From: an uncultured Clostridia bacterium
Lineage (GTDB): Bacteria; Bacillota; Clostridia; Saccharofermentanales; Saccharofermentanaceae
Assembly (NCBI GenBank): GCA_947167045.1
Contig: CAMVGO010000020.1
Span: forward strand, 1-39,869
Length of the DNA: 39,869 bases
Direction: 5' to 3'
The notes beneath the pieces are model-generated. The model was not told the DNA's origin and did not search any database. It saw only the letters and a list, made by a program, of their open reading frames with translations. This document shows positions 32,533-39,869 of the stretch, one piece after another; position 1 is the first letter of the stretch; every line of letters begins with the position of its first letter. The position numbers and the translations under genes were made by a program.

Positions 32533-33377
32533 CAGGCTTGCCTTTCAGCATTATTGACCACGTGCTTTAACAGGATCGCAGTGGTTATGGAGCCTACGCC
32601 GCCCGGTACAGGAGTAACCGCTTCGGCGATCTCCGATACGGCGTCGTAATCGACGTCTCCGCAGAGTTTTCCTTCCTCATCGACGTTCATTCCGACATCG
32701 ATTATTATCTGACCTTCTTTTACGTAAGAAGGATCTATCTTCTTGGGTACGCCGCAGCATGCGACGATGATGTCGGCATTTCTGCACTCGCTCTCTATGT
32801 CGACCGTTTTGGTATGGCATACGGTTACCGTCGCATTTGCTGTCGTAAGAAGGAGAGCGACGGGCTTGCCGATGACAAGGCTTCTTCCGACCACCGTTAC
32901 CTTCTTGCCCTTTGTCTCTATCTGATAGTGCCTGATAAGTGCCATTACGGCTTCCGCAGTACAGGGGGCCGAACAGTCGGGCACTCCCGCAAGGCAGTCT
33001 TCCATATTGCGGATATCCATGAAATCGACGTCCTTGCCGGAGTCGATCGTTCTTCTCATATGTTCATCGCTAAGAGGCTTGGGCAGAGGTCTGAAAACAA
33101 GTATGCCGTGGACCTTCGGATCATTATTGATGCCGTCGAATGTACTGTCGAGTTCTTCCTGCGAGACACCGCTGTCCAAAGCCGTGACTTCCACCGTTAC
33201 GCCTGCCGATTCAAAGCGCTTGAGAACGCCTCTCTCATAGGCCATATCATCGTCTCTTTCGCCGACGCGGAGTACGGCGAGCTTGGGCTCTATGCCCCTG
33301 CCCTTCAGCGCCTCCACTCTGACTTTGAGTTCTTCCAGTATCTCGTCCGCAACTTCTTTGCCGCCCAGTCTTCTCAT
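32532..33377 (-). CDS. folD: Methylenetetrahydrofolate dehydrogenase FolD, cyclohydrolase site altered
   Basis: 281 aa. NADP-dependent dehydrogenase part intact: VVGRSLVIGKPVALLL nucleotide loop, GVPKKIDPSYVKEGQIIIDVG and PVPGGVGSITTAILL. In classical bifunctional FolD the cyclohydrolase uses Lys in YVRNK and Gln in VQLPLP; here these read YERGVLK and VFRPLP, so both are replaced, while the Asp of KDVDF is kept. It probably catalyses only the oxidation of methylene- to methenyl-THF. It starts 5 bases after fchA and its stop overlaps rlmD. The residue comparison rests on remembered family patterns. Confidence 0.92.
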   Translation of the reverse strand: MRRLGGKEVADEILEELKVRVEALKGRGIEPKLAVLRVGERDDDMAYERGVLKRFESAGVTVEVTALDSGVSQEELDSTFDGINNDPKVHGILVFRPLPKPLSDEHMRRTIDSGKDVDFMDIRNMEDCLAGVPDCSAPCTAEAVMALIRHYQIETKGKKVTVVGRSLVIGKPVALLLTTANATVTVCHTKTVDIESECRNADIIVACCGVPKKIDPSYVKEGQIIIDVGMNVDEEGKLCGDVDYDAVSEIAEAVTPVPGGVGSITTAILLKHVVNNAERQA

Positions 33378-33382
33378 GTTTA

Positions 33383-34000
33383 TTACCCGCCGATCAAAAG
33401 TGTCTTTACTTCTTCGTAGACCTTACTGCAGACCCCGGATGTCTCGTTTACAAGATCTATGGTCTTCTTATTAAGGTCTTCCGCATAGTCTCTGTCCTTC
33501 ATGGACTTCGTGTTTATGTATACGTTCATGGCAGCGCCCTTTGCGGCTGTCTCGCATGCCGCAGCGGCAACGCCCACGTCGCTTATCGCAAGTCTTGAGC
33601 CTATGACCGCGAGACGGGCGAGTACAAGTGATGTCTCATAAGCCTTTTCGACTACTTCAAAAGGCGCGGTGCTAGCCTGTCTTAAAACACCTTCAAGGAT
33701 CTCGTCTCTTCCTTCCTGGTCTTTGGGGATGGAATAAGCCTTTGCCAAAGGTTCGAAAACCTCCTCGTCCTTTTTCCCGAGTGCTTCGAACTCTTTAACG
33801 AGTGAGCCGCATTTCGCGATGGCGATCTCTATCTCTTCCTGATACTCGGCATACTTCTTCTTTCCGCTCGTGAGATTGCCCACCATTGAACCGAGTGCCG
33901 CTGCTATCGCGCCGCATACCGCGGATGCTCCTCCGCCGCCCGGTGTGGGTGCGCCTGAAGAGAGTTCTTCCAAAAATACGCTGACTGTTCTGTCTTCCAT
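33383..34000 (-). CDS. fchA: FchA-type methenyltetrahydrofolate cyclohydrolase/cyclodeaminase
   Basis: 205 aa all-helical protein of the formiminotransferase-cyclodeaminase family: SVFLEELSSGAPTPGGGGASA start, GSMVGNLTSGKKKY, then helices with DQEGRDEILEGVLRQASTAPFEV and SRLAISDVGVAAAACETAAKGAAMNVYIN. In clostridia FchA acts as methenyl-THF cyclohydrolase in one-carbon metabolism. Here it would complete the step that the neighbouring FolD seems unable to do. AGGAG lies 8 bases before the ATG. A TAAAAT at 34042-34037 is a possible -10; no good -35 is visible. Confidence 0.92.
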   Translation of the reverse strand: MEDRTVSVFLEELSSGAPTPGGGGASAVCGAIAAALGSMVGNLTSGKKKYAEYQEEIEIAIAKCGSLVKEFEALGKKDEEVFEPLAKAYSIPKDQEGRDEILEGVLRQASTAPFEVVEKAYETSLVLARLAVIGSRLAISDVGVAAAACETAAKGAAMNVYINTKSMKDRDYAEDLNKKTIDLVNETSGVCSKVYEEVKTLLIGG

Positions 34001-34105
34001 ATTCCGATCTCCTGTACAGTGTTTTGGGACGACGCTATTTTACTCGAAAAAGACCCGTTTTCGCTATAGGAGATTGTAAAACAAAGCAGGTTATAAAGTC
34101 CAAGG

Positions 34106-35383
34106 TTACTGTATAAACCGCTTGATGGCTATAATGCCCATCATGTCGAGAACACCGTATTTTACCACGCCCTTTGAAGCCGACGCGTGGATGACCTGTC
34201 CGTCGCCGATGTAGATTGCAACGTGGCCGCACCAGCCGCCGTAGTCGTAGCATATTACGTCTCCGGGCTTTAAGTCGCTCCTCGGAACACTTACGCCGTA
34301 GGATTTATAGATGGTGTTTGAACCGTTTGCAACGCTGATTCCGACCTGTGCATAACAGTAAGTTACAAGGCCCGCGCAGTCGACGCCGCTCGAAGTCGTT
34401 CCTCCGAATACATACGGCTTGCCGAGCATGGACTCAGCGAGGCTTACGATACTCTCACCGTTACAGCCCGTGATCTTGGGGAGCTTTCTGGTATCGCCGT
34501 AGCTTCCGCCGCCACCGCCGCCGCTGCTGCTTGACGTTCTCGGACGCGGTGTCGGAGTGGGTGTGGGCGTCGGCGGGGGATTCGTGGTCGTATAAGACTT
34601 GTATACATAACCTGATTTTCCGCCCGTGGTCTTTACCTTGTACCATTTATCGCCGACGATCGCGCTGCAGTAGAGCTTTGCGTCCTGATTTACGACCGTG
34701 ACCTCTTCAGATGAAGTCGAAGGCTCGGCTCTTACGATGAGGCTGTCCGTGTCGACCCATACCGTCCTGTCGATCTCTACCGAGACCATCGTATCCTGGA
34801 TGGTGTTGGTCAGGACAAATCCCTCGTACTCATTTTCCTTATCCTTTACCTTTATGCGCGACCAGGTGTCGCCTACGCCCGTGCGCGTTACTTCCTGTCC
34901 GACGTGAAGCGAGACAAGGGTCAGTGAATCCATGTCAGGCGTTTCCTTAAGGATCGACTGTCTGGCTCTTACATAGTAAGTTGTATCGTCGGGTGCAAAG
35001 AACTGGGGATCCAAAAGTTCGATCGGGAGATCGGAATCGTCGTATCTCTGATAGATGACATATTTCGGGATATCAGAAAAGCTGATATCTTCAGATAATT
35101 CCACGGGGTCAGTACCTGCCGGGAGTTCTTCATAGTTTTCCGTAATACCGCTGCTGAGTTCATCAACACTGCTGACGAGCGCCCATTCCTCGAGCACGAC
35201 TTCACCTGTCTCGACATTGGTTACGCCGTTTACGCGGTTATTCGCATTTGCCACCACCATGGCGGGCGACATGCCCTCACGCAGACCAATTGGCAGACAG
35301 ATTATCGGGAGCGCGGCAAACAGCCCCGTCGCAATGGAAAGGATACCCCATTTGTTGTTTTGTCTCAGAACCGGTTTTCTCAT
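34106..35383 (-). CDS. Secreted SH3-NlpC/P60 cell-wall endopeptidase (paralog 1)
   Basis: 425 aa. N-terminal hydrophobic segment (about residues 13-32), a unique region, two bacterial SH3 domains (about residues 135-200 and 205-265, the second with DSLIVRAEPSTSSEEV and KWYKVKTTGGKSGYVY), a Pro-Thr linker plus Ser/Gly stretch, then an NlpC/P60 catalytic domain from about residue 310: catalytic Cys in SSGVDCAGLVTYCYAQ, His in CGHVAIYIGDG and the third residue in VIHAS. It would cleave stem peptides of peptidoglycan. GGGGA lies 5 bases before the ATG. It is about three quarters identical to the paralog at 35839. Confidence 0.93.
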   Translation of the reverse strand: MRKPVLRQNNKWGILSIATGLFAALPIICLPIGLREGMSPAMVVANANNRVNGVTNVETGEVVLEEWALVSSVDELSSGITENYEELPAGTDPVELSEDISFSDIPKYVIYQRYDDSDLPIELLDPQFFAPDDTTYYVRARQSILKETPDMDSLTLVSLHVGQEVTRTGVGDTWSRIKVKDKENEYEGFVLTNTIQDTMVSVEIDRTVWVDTDSLIVRAEPSTSSEEVTVVNQDAKLYCSAIVGDKWYKVKTTGGKSGYVYKSYTTTNPPPTPTPTPTPRPRTSSSSGGGGGGSYGDTRKLPKITGCNGESIVSLAESMLGKPYVFGGTTSSGVDCAGLVTYCYAQVGISVANGSNTIYKSYGVSVPRSDLKPGDVICYDYGGWCGHVAIYIGDGQVIHASASKGVVKYGVLDMMGIIAIKRFIQ

Positions 35384-35412
35384 TAAATCCCCACCTGTGT
35401 TTTCTACATCAG

Positions 35413-35446
35413 ATTATACTATGAACTGAAAGATCCTTTGTGGCAA
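35413..35446 (-). promoter_or_regulatory. Promoter region of NlpC/P60 paralog 1
   Basis: On the minus strand TATAAT (35418-35413) with, 22 bases upstream, AATTGCCACA, an element repeated before paralog 2. No standard -35 is seen at 17 bases, so the shared element may be bound by an activator. Confidence 0.6.
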
Positions 35447-35557
35447 TTTGGAGACGAGTATCTCACGGGTGCCGCAACCCGACCCTCTGAGAGGACAAAA
35501 AGGATTGAAAATAGCATAGTTATTCTGGTATAGAAAAAGGATGTCTTTTCAATATTT

Positions 35558-35765
35558 CGATACCTTTGCTGATGCGAAAATATCTTTATTGAAGTTTTTT
35601 CTCCCAAAACGATATTACGGCTGATACGAAGATATCGTTATTGAAGTTTTTCCTCCCAAAACGATATCACGGCTGATACAAAGATATCGTTATTGAAGAT
35701 TTTTCTCCAAAAACGATATTCTGGTTGATCTGAAGATATCGTTATTGAAGTTTCGCCCCAAAAAG
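35558..35765. repeat. Four tandem 52-bp repeats, each with an 8-bp hairpin
   Basis: Units start at 35558, 35610, 35662 and 35714, exactly 52 bases apart. Units 2 and 3 match at about 47 of 52 positions; unit 1 is worn and unit 4 changes near its end. In units 2 to 4 AACGATAT at the start pairs with ATATCGTT across a 16-base loop, then ATTGAAG and a T/C-rich tract follow. No open frame of note crosses it. It fills most of the 455-base gap between the two NlpC/P60 genes, which also holds the promoter of paralog 1 (left) and the terminator of paralog 2 (right). I see no spacer structure as in CRISPR. Confidence 0.9.
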
Positions 35766-35786
35766 GGTGGCGAAAAATGCACTAAA

Positions 35787-35832
35787 TAAAAAAGCTGTCC
35801 CGCTTGCGAAGTTCTTCGACCGGAGACAGCTT
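35787..35832 (-). terminator. Terminator after NlpC/P60 paralog 2
   Basis: On the minus strand AAGCTGTC pairs with GACAGCTT, and inside the loop CGAAG pairs with CTTCG; TTTTTTATTT follows. It lies 6 bases after the stop at 35839. Confidence 0.88.
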
Positions 35833-35838
35833 GTTGTT

Positions 35839-37107
35839 TTACTGGATTATACGTTTTATCGCCTTGATGCTCATCATGTCGACATTGCCGTAACATACAC
35901 GTCCTCTCGTACTCGACGCGTGGATTACCTGACCGTCGCCGACGTATATCGCAACGTGGCCGCAGTAGCTTCCGTAGTCGTAGCAGACAACGTCACCCGG
36001 CTGGATGTCGCTCCTCGGCACGCTGACGCCCGAGTGGAGCCAGATCTGTGTGGCACCGTGCGGCAGTGATACGCCGACCTGTGCGTAGCAGTACATTACG
36101 AGACCGGAGCAGTCGATGCCGCTCGAAGAAGAACCTGCAAATACATAAGGTACACCGAGCATGGACTCAGCGATGCTTACGATACTCTCGCCGTTGCAGC
36201 CCGTGATCTTGGGGAGCTTTCTGGTATCGCCGTAGCTTCCGCCGCCACCGCCGCCTGATGATCTCGGACGGGGTGTGGGTGTGGGCGTGGGCGTCGGCGG
36301 AGGATTCGTGGTCGTATATGACTTATATACGTAGCCGGACTTGCCGCCTGTCGTCTTTACCTTGTACCATTTATCACCTACGATCGCGCTGCAGTAGAGC
36401 TTTGCGTCCTGGTTAACTACCGTTACCTCTTCTGAAGACGTAGAAGGCTGTGATCTTACGATAAGGCTGTCCGTATCTACCCATACCGTTCTGTCGACTT
36501 CGATAGAGAGCATCGTATCCTGAATTGAATTGGTGAGGACAAATCCTTCCTCGCCCTTCTCAGTCTTGATCCTAGACCATGTGTCGCCGACACCGGTACG
36601 TGTAACTTCCTGACCCAGGTGGAGCTTTACGAGAGTAACAGAATCCATGTCGGGAGTCTCTTTGAGGATAGACTGGTTTGCTCTTACATAATATGTTGTG
36701 TCATCAGGAGCAAAGAACTGGGGATCCAAAAGCTCGATCGGGAGATTTGAATCGTCGTACTGCTGATAGATGACATATTTCGGAATGTCTGAATAACTTG
36801 AAGTGCCGCATACTTCCGTATATTCGGTAGGCTCTGTGCCCTCACCTTCATAAACGGGTTCGCCCACATCGGCGCTGATGAGCTCGTCCGCACTGCTGAC
36901 CAAAGCCCATTCCTCAATGACTACCTCGCCCGTCTCGACATTTCCGGTGCCGAAAATGGCTTCATAAGCATGGGAAACCGCCATTGCGGGAGTCATGCCT
37001 TCGCGGAGACCTATGGGCAGGCAGATTATCGGAAGAGCTGCAAAAAAGCCCGTCGCGATGGCGAGTATGTGCTGCTTTCTGTTATGTTTCAAAACTGCTT
37101 TCTTCAT
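35839..37107 (-). CDS. Secreted SH3-NlpC/P60 cell-wall endopeptidase (paralog 2)
   Basis: 422 aa, same architecture as its neighbour: hydrophobic segment, unique region, two SH3 domains, PTPTP linker and NlpC/P60 domain with SSGIDCSGLVMYCYAQ, CGHVAIYVGDG and VIHAS. The SH3-2 to linker stretch is nearly identical to paralog 1, while the region after the anchor and the loop LPHGATQIWLHSG around the active site differ, which may change substrate choice. I start at the ATG at 37107 (MKKAVLKHNRKQH), GGAG 4 bases upstream; a longer frame to 37173 would cover the promoter. Confidence 0.93.
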   Translation of the reverse strand: MKKAVLKHNRKQHILAIATGFFAALPIICLPIGLREGMTPAMAVSHAYEAIFGTGNVETGEVVIEEWALVSSADELISADVGEPVYEGEGTEPTEYTEVCGTSSYSDIPKYVIYQQYDDSNLPIELLDPQFFAPDDTTYYVRANQSILKETPDMDSVTLVKLHLGQEVTRTGVGDTWSRIKTEKGEEGFVLTNSIQDTMLSIEVDRTVWVDTDSLIVRSQPSTSSEEVTVVNQDAKLYCSAIVGDKWYKVKTTGGKSGYVYKSYTTTNPPPTPTPTPTPRPRSSGGGGGGSYGDTRKLPKITGCNGESIVSIAESMLGVPYVFAGSSSSGIDCSGLVMYCYAQVGVSLPHGATQIWLHSGVSVPRSDIQPGDVVCYDYGSYCGHVAIYVGDGQVIHASSTRGRVCYGNVDMMSIKAIKRIIQ

Positions 37108-37138
37108 TAATCTCCAAGCCTTCTCATAGATTGTTTCA

Positions 37139-37173
37139 ATTATACAACCCCATGAAACGGTTATCTGTGGCAA
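37139..37173 (-). promoter_or_regulatory. Promoter region of NlpC/P60 paralog 2
   Basis: On the minus strand TATAAT (37144-37139), with AATTGCCACA 23 bases upstream as in paralog 1. The -35 position is again poor. Confidence 0.6.
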
Positions 37174-37241
37174 TTCTTGGGCGCAAAAGCTGCCGTTTGT
37201 CTGCGATCATCCCGAAAAGGCTGACCTGACGCACAGCATAC

Positions 37242-37275
37242 AAAAACGCCGGAAGAGAATAAACTCCTCCGGCGT
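37242..37275 (-). terminator. Terminator after rpoC
   Basis: On the minus strand ACGCCGGAGGAG and CTCTTCCGGCGT form a 12-bp stem with one mismatch, followed by TTTTTG. It lies 52 bases after the rpoC stop. Confidence 0.92.
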
Positions 37276-37327
37276 CATTATAAACTCTATATACCCGCTG
37301 TTGCTTTACAATTACGGGACAAAAAAG

Positions 37328-39869
37328 TTACTTCTTTTCCTTGATCCCGTCAGCTTCGAGCTGTGAATCCAGGCGGTCCTGTTCATCGAGGAGCTCGTTC
37401 CTTGCCTGAACCTGGTCGAGGTAATCGTTGGCGAAGAGTGTCGTATCGCCTTCTCCCTCACCATATTCATGACCTGTGATGAGCTTGGCATTAGCCTTGA
37501 TGACAGGGACAGCTGTGATGTCGCTGTGTGCCTTGATACCGGTACCTGCAGGGATGAGCGCACCGATGATGACGTTCTCCTTGATACCGATGAGCGGATC
37601 GACCTTGCCCTTGATGACTGCGTCTGTGAGGACTTTTGCAGTCTCCTGGAAGGATGCGGCGGACATGAAGGAGTCAGATGCGCTTGCAGCCTTTGCGATA
37701 CCGAGGAGGATCGTCTTACCGTTAGCGGGTCTGAGCTTCTCGTCCTCGTTCTCGATCTGCTTGTTCTGCTCTTCGATATCCCTGTTCCTGGAAATGAAGT
37801 TATACCAGTCAACAGTCGTACCTGTCATGAAGCCTGTATCACCCGGATCGTCGATCTGGACTCTTCTCATCATCTGCTTTGTGATGATCTCGATGTGCTT
37901 ATCGTTGATGTTTACACCACCACCGGTGTAGTAAACCTTTGTGATCTCGGAGATGATGTACTTCTGAACGGCACGGATATCCTTAACTCTGAGGATCTCC
38001 TTAGGATCGATCTTACCGTCGATGATCTGGTCGCCAGCTTCGATGACCTGACCGTCTGTAACGGTGATGGTTGCGTGTGAAGGAACCTTGTACTCCATCT
38101 TCTCGATGGGGTTGCCCTTTGCATCCAGGATGGGATCGATGCCCTCGTCGTAAACAGGAGTTACAACGATCGTCTTCTGCTTTGTCTTCTCGTTCTCAAC
38201 GATCTTGACAGAACCCGGAACGGAAGAGATGATGCCGTGACCCTTAGGATCTCTTGCTTCGAAGATCTCGGTAACACGGGGGAGACCCTGTGTGATATCT
38301 TCACCGGAAGCAGCGATACCGCCGGAGTGGAACGTTCTCATCGTAAGCTGTGTACCAGGCTCACCGATGGACTGTGCGGCGATGATACCGACAGCTTCAC
38401 CGACGGCAACAGGACGGCCTGTAGCGAGGTTGATACCGTAGCACTTGGAGCAGACGCCTCTTCTGGAGCGGCAGTCGAATACGGATCTGATCTTGAGCTT
38501 GCCCAGATCTTCGATCTGCTGTCTCGAAAGGATCTTGCCTGCAGCCTCAGCCTCGGCAACCTTTGCAGCGATCTTTCTGTCGCGCTCTGCGATCTTCTCG
38601 GGTGTCTCAGCGCCCTTGATCTTGACGGATTCCTTGACAGCCTTTCTGGCTTCATCGGCTTCCTTCTTTGCCTGGTCAACAGACTTGCAGATCTCCTCTG
38701 CCTTGAGTGCGTCGATCAGCTCGTTCTTCTTAACGATGATCTCGCCTGTCTGGTAATTTACGATATCTTCAGCTGCATAACGGCCATAGAGACGGTCGTT
38801 AAGGGACTTGATAACGTTAACGTGCTTGTTGGAAACCTCTGTGATCTCCTTGACCCATGTGAAGTCATCTGTACCGCAGTCTTCCTCTGTAACGACGACT
38901 GCCTGGGCAACGTCGACGAGACGTCTTGTAAGGTAACCAGATTCGGCTGTCTTGAGAGCCGTATCGGAGAGGGCCTTACGTGCACCGTGTGAGGAGATGA
39001 AGAACTCGAGCACGTTCATACCTTCACGGAGGTTGGACTTGATCGGGATCTCGATCGTGTTACCTGTCGTATCCTGCATCAAGCCACGCATACCTGCGAG
39101 CTGCTTGATCTGGTTGTTGGAACCACGGGCGCCGGAGTCAGCCATCATCCTAATCGGGTTATAGATGTCCAGGTTGTCCATCAAAGCCTTGGTGATGTTG
39201 TTTGTCGTCTCAGACCAGATCTTCGTGACCTCGTTGTGACGCTCTGTCTCTGTGAAGAATCCTTCTTCTGCAGCTTCGTTGATCTCTTCGACTCTCTCGT
39301 CACCTTCAGCGATCATCTTATCCTTGATGTCAGGGATGATCATGTCTTCGATACCGATGGAGATACCGGAGATGGTGGAGAACTTATAGCCCATTGCCTT
39401 AACGTCATCGAGGAATATCGTTGTCCTCTCAAGGCCGTGGATGGCGATGCACTTTGCGATGATCTTCTCGAGCTTCTTCTTGCCGAGAGCGAATTCGAAC
39501 TTGACTTCCTTGTCAGGATCCTTTGCCTTGGACTCTGCAGCCTTCTCCTTCTGCTCGCTGAGCTTCTTGAAGTCGATCTCGAGCTTAAGGTGATTCTCAG
39601 GCTTTGTTCTGTCGACAAATCCGAGATCCTGGGGAACGATCTGGTTGAAGATGAATCTTCCGAGTGTGGACTCTACGAGACCCGTCTCCATCTTTCCGTT
39701 TACTTCCTTGGTAATGCGGACCTTGATCATGCTGTGGAGCGTGATCTGGTGCTCGTCATATGCCATCTGAGCCTCGTCGATAGAAGAGAAGACCATGCCC
39801 TCGCCCTTATCGTTCTCTACTTCCATTGTGAGGTAGTAGCAGCCGAGGATCATATCCTGTGTAGGAACT
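37328..39869 (-). CDS. rpoC: RNA polymerase subunit beta', 5' part outside window
   Basis: Catalytic core subunit of RNA polymerase. The visible 846 residues begin at [14 protein letters not shown], just after the active-site metal loop. They include the rim and funnel region ([20 protein letters not shown]), bridge helix, second zinc site, trigger loop ([11 protein letters not shown], then [18 protein letters not shown]) and the C-terminal segment ([21 protein letters not shown]). The zinc cysteines are in EEDCGTD and [14 protein letters not shown]; the first two are 135 residues apart against 74 in E. coli, the extra stretch being Lys/Glu/Ala-rich and probably a coiled coil. Upstream genes (normally rpoB) are beyond the edge. 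Confidence 0.97.
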   Translation of the reverse strand, partial: VPTQDMILGCYYLTMEVENDKGEGMVFSSIDEAQMAYDEHQITLHSMIKVRITKEVNGKMETGLVESTLGRFIFNQIVPQDLGFVDRTKPENHLKLEIDFKKLSEQKEKAAESKAKDPDKEVKFEFALGKKKLEKIIAKCIAIHGLERTTIFLDDVKAMGYKFSTISGISIGIEDMIIPDIKDKMIAEGDERVEEINEAAEEGFFTETERHNEVTKIWSETTNNITKALMDNLDIYNPIRMMADSGARGSNNQIKQLAGMRGLMQDTTGNTIEIPIKSNLREGMNVLEFFISSHGARKALSDTALKTAESGYLTRRLVDVAQAVVVTEEDCGTDDFTWVKEITEVSNKHVNVIKSLNDRLYGRYAAEDIVNYQTGEIIVKKNELIDALKAEEICKSVDQAKKEADEARKAVKESVKIKGAETPEKIAERDRKIAAKVAEAEAAGKILSRQQIEDLGKLKIRSVFDCRSRRGVCSKCYGINLATGRPVAVGEAVGIIAAQSIGEPGTQLTMRTFHSGGIAASGEDITQGLPRVTEIFEARDPKGHGIISSVPGSVKIVENEKTKQKTIVVTPVYDEGIDPILDAKGNPIEKMEYKVPSHATITVTDGQVIEAGDQIIDGKIDPKEILRVKDIRAVQKYIISEITKVYYTGGGVNINDKHIEIITKQMMRRVQIDDPGDTGFMTGTTVDWYNFISRNRDIEEQNKQIENEDEKLRPANGKTILLGIAKAASASDSFMSAASFQETAKVLTDAVIKGKVDPLIGIKENVIIGALIPAGTGIKAHSDITAVPVIKANAKLITGHEYGEGEGDTTLFANDYLDQVQARNELLDEQDRLDSQLEADGIKEKK

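Noticed and set aside
35558..35765. CRISPR array
   Set aside because: The 52-bp units are contiguous and alike over their whole length; there are no unique spacers and no cas genes.
38237..38992. 251-codon plus-strand open frame
   Set aside because: Antisense shadow of rpoC, with no recognisable protein feature.

Overview
The window looks like a chromosomal segment of an anaerobic Gram-positive bacterium of the Clostridia (Bacillota). The grounds are the ctsR-mcsA-mcsB-clpC heat-shock operon, a long pyrophosphate-dependent phosphofructokinase, an fchA-folD one-carbon pair, LolD/FtsX-type transporter genes with an OmpR/HisKA pair, secreted NlpC/P60, GH25 and choline-binding-repeat proteins, and strong AGGAGG-type ribosome binding sites. 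I cannot name genus or species. I see no tRNA, rRNA, insertion sequence, prophage or CRISPR array. Almost every gene is on the minus strand; only two small genes (17714-18001 and 28945-29484) are on the plus strand.

Layout, left to right. 1-1418 is a minus-strand phosphoglycerate kinase that runs without a stop into a triosephosphate isomerase domain cut by the window edge, so it is a PGK-TPI fusion. 1603-2931 is a PlsC-like acyltransferase with a zinc-ribbon-like insert. 3036-7880 is the CtsR-controlled operon (ctsR, mcsA, mcsB, clpC) with a clear promoter and CtsR box; its McsB has lost most of the catalytic residues of protein arginine kinases. 8295-14168 is a run of DUF1846, metallo-beta-lactamase-fold, HdeD-like, GGDEF and GH25 lysozyme genes. 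14305-17440 holds D-lyxose isomerase, a six-helix membrane protein and PPi-PFK. 17714-20571 holds two small DUF4190-like membrane proteins flanking lgt, then an anchored PstS-like protein. That protein is the last gene of a four-gene operon headed by an XRE regulator (to 21284), which has a palindromic operator on its own promoter.

21437-22369 is cysteine synthase. 22427-27633 is an ABC exporter with its two-component system (ATPase, FtsX permease, response regulator, histidine kinase). 27758-31212 contains an RHS/YD-repeat lipoprotein, an unknown plus-strand membrane protein and a secreted LRR plus choline-binding-repeat protein whose LRR array has recently expanded at DNA level. 31318-34000 is fchA-folD-rlmD, where FolD seems to lack the cyclohydrolase catalytic residues and FchA probably supplies that step. 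34106-37107 holds two paralogous SH3/NlpC-P60 cell-wall hydrolases that share a promoter element and are separated by a non-coding array of 52-bp hairpin repeats. 37328-39869 is the C-terminal two thirds of rpoC, with a lineage-specific insertion between its zinc-binding cysteines.

The strongest items for a second look are the catalytically degenerate McsB with its divergent ClpC N-domain, the PGK-TPI fusion, the FolD/FchA division of labour, the 52-bp hairpin array, and the small XRE/mini-membrane-protein/PstS-like operon of unknown function. All family assignments come from reading motifs by eye; no database search was run.
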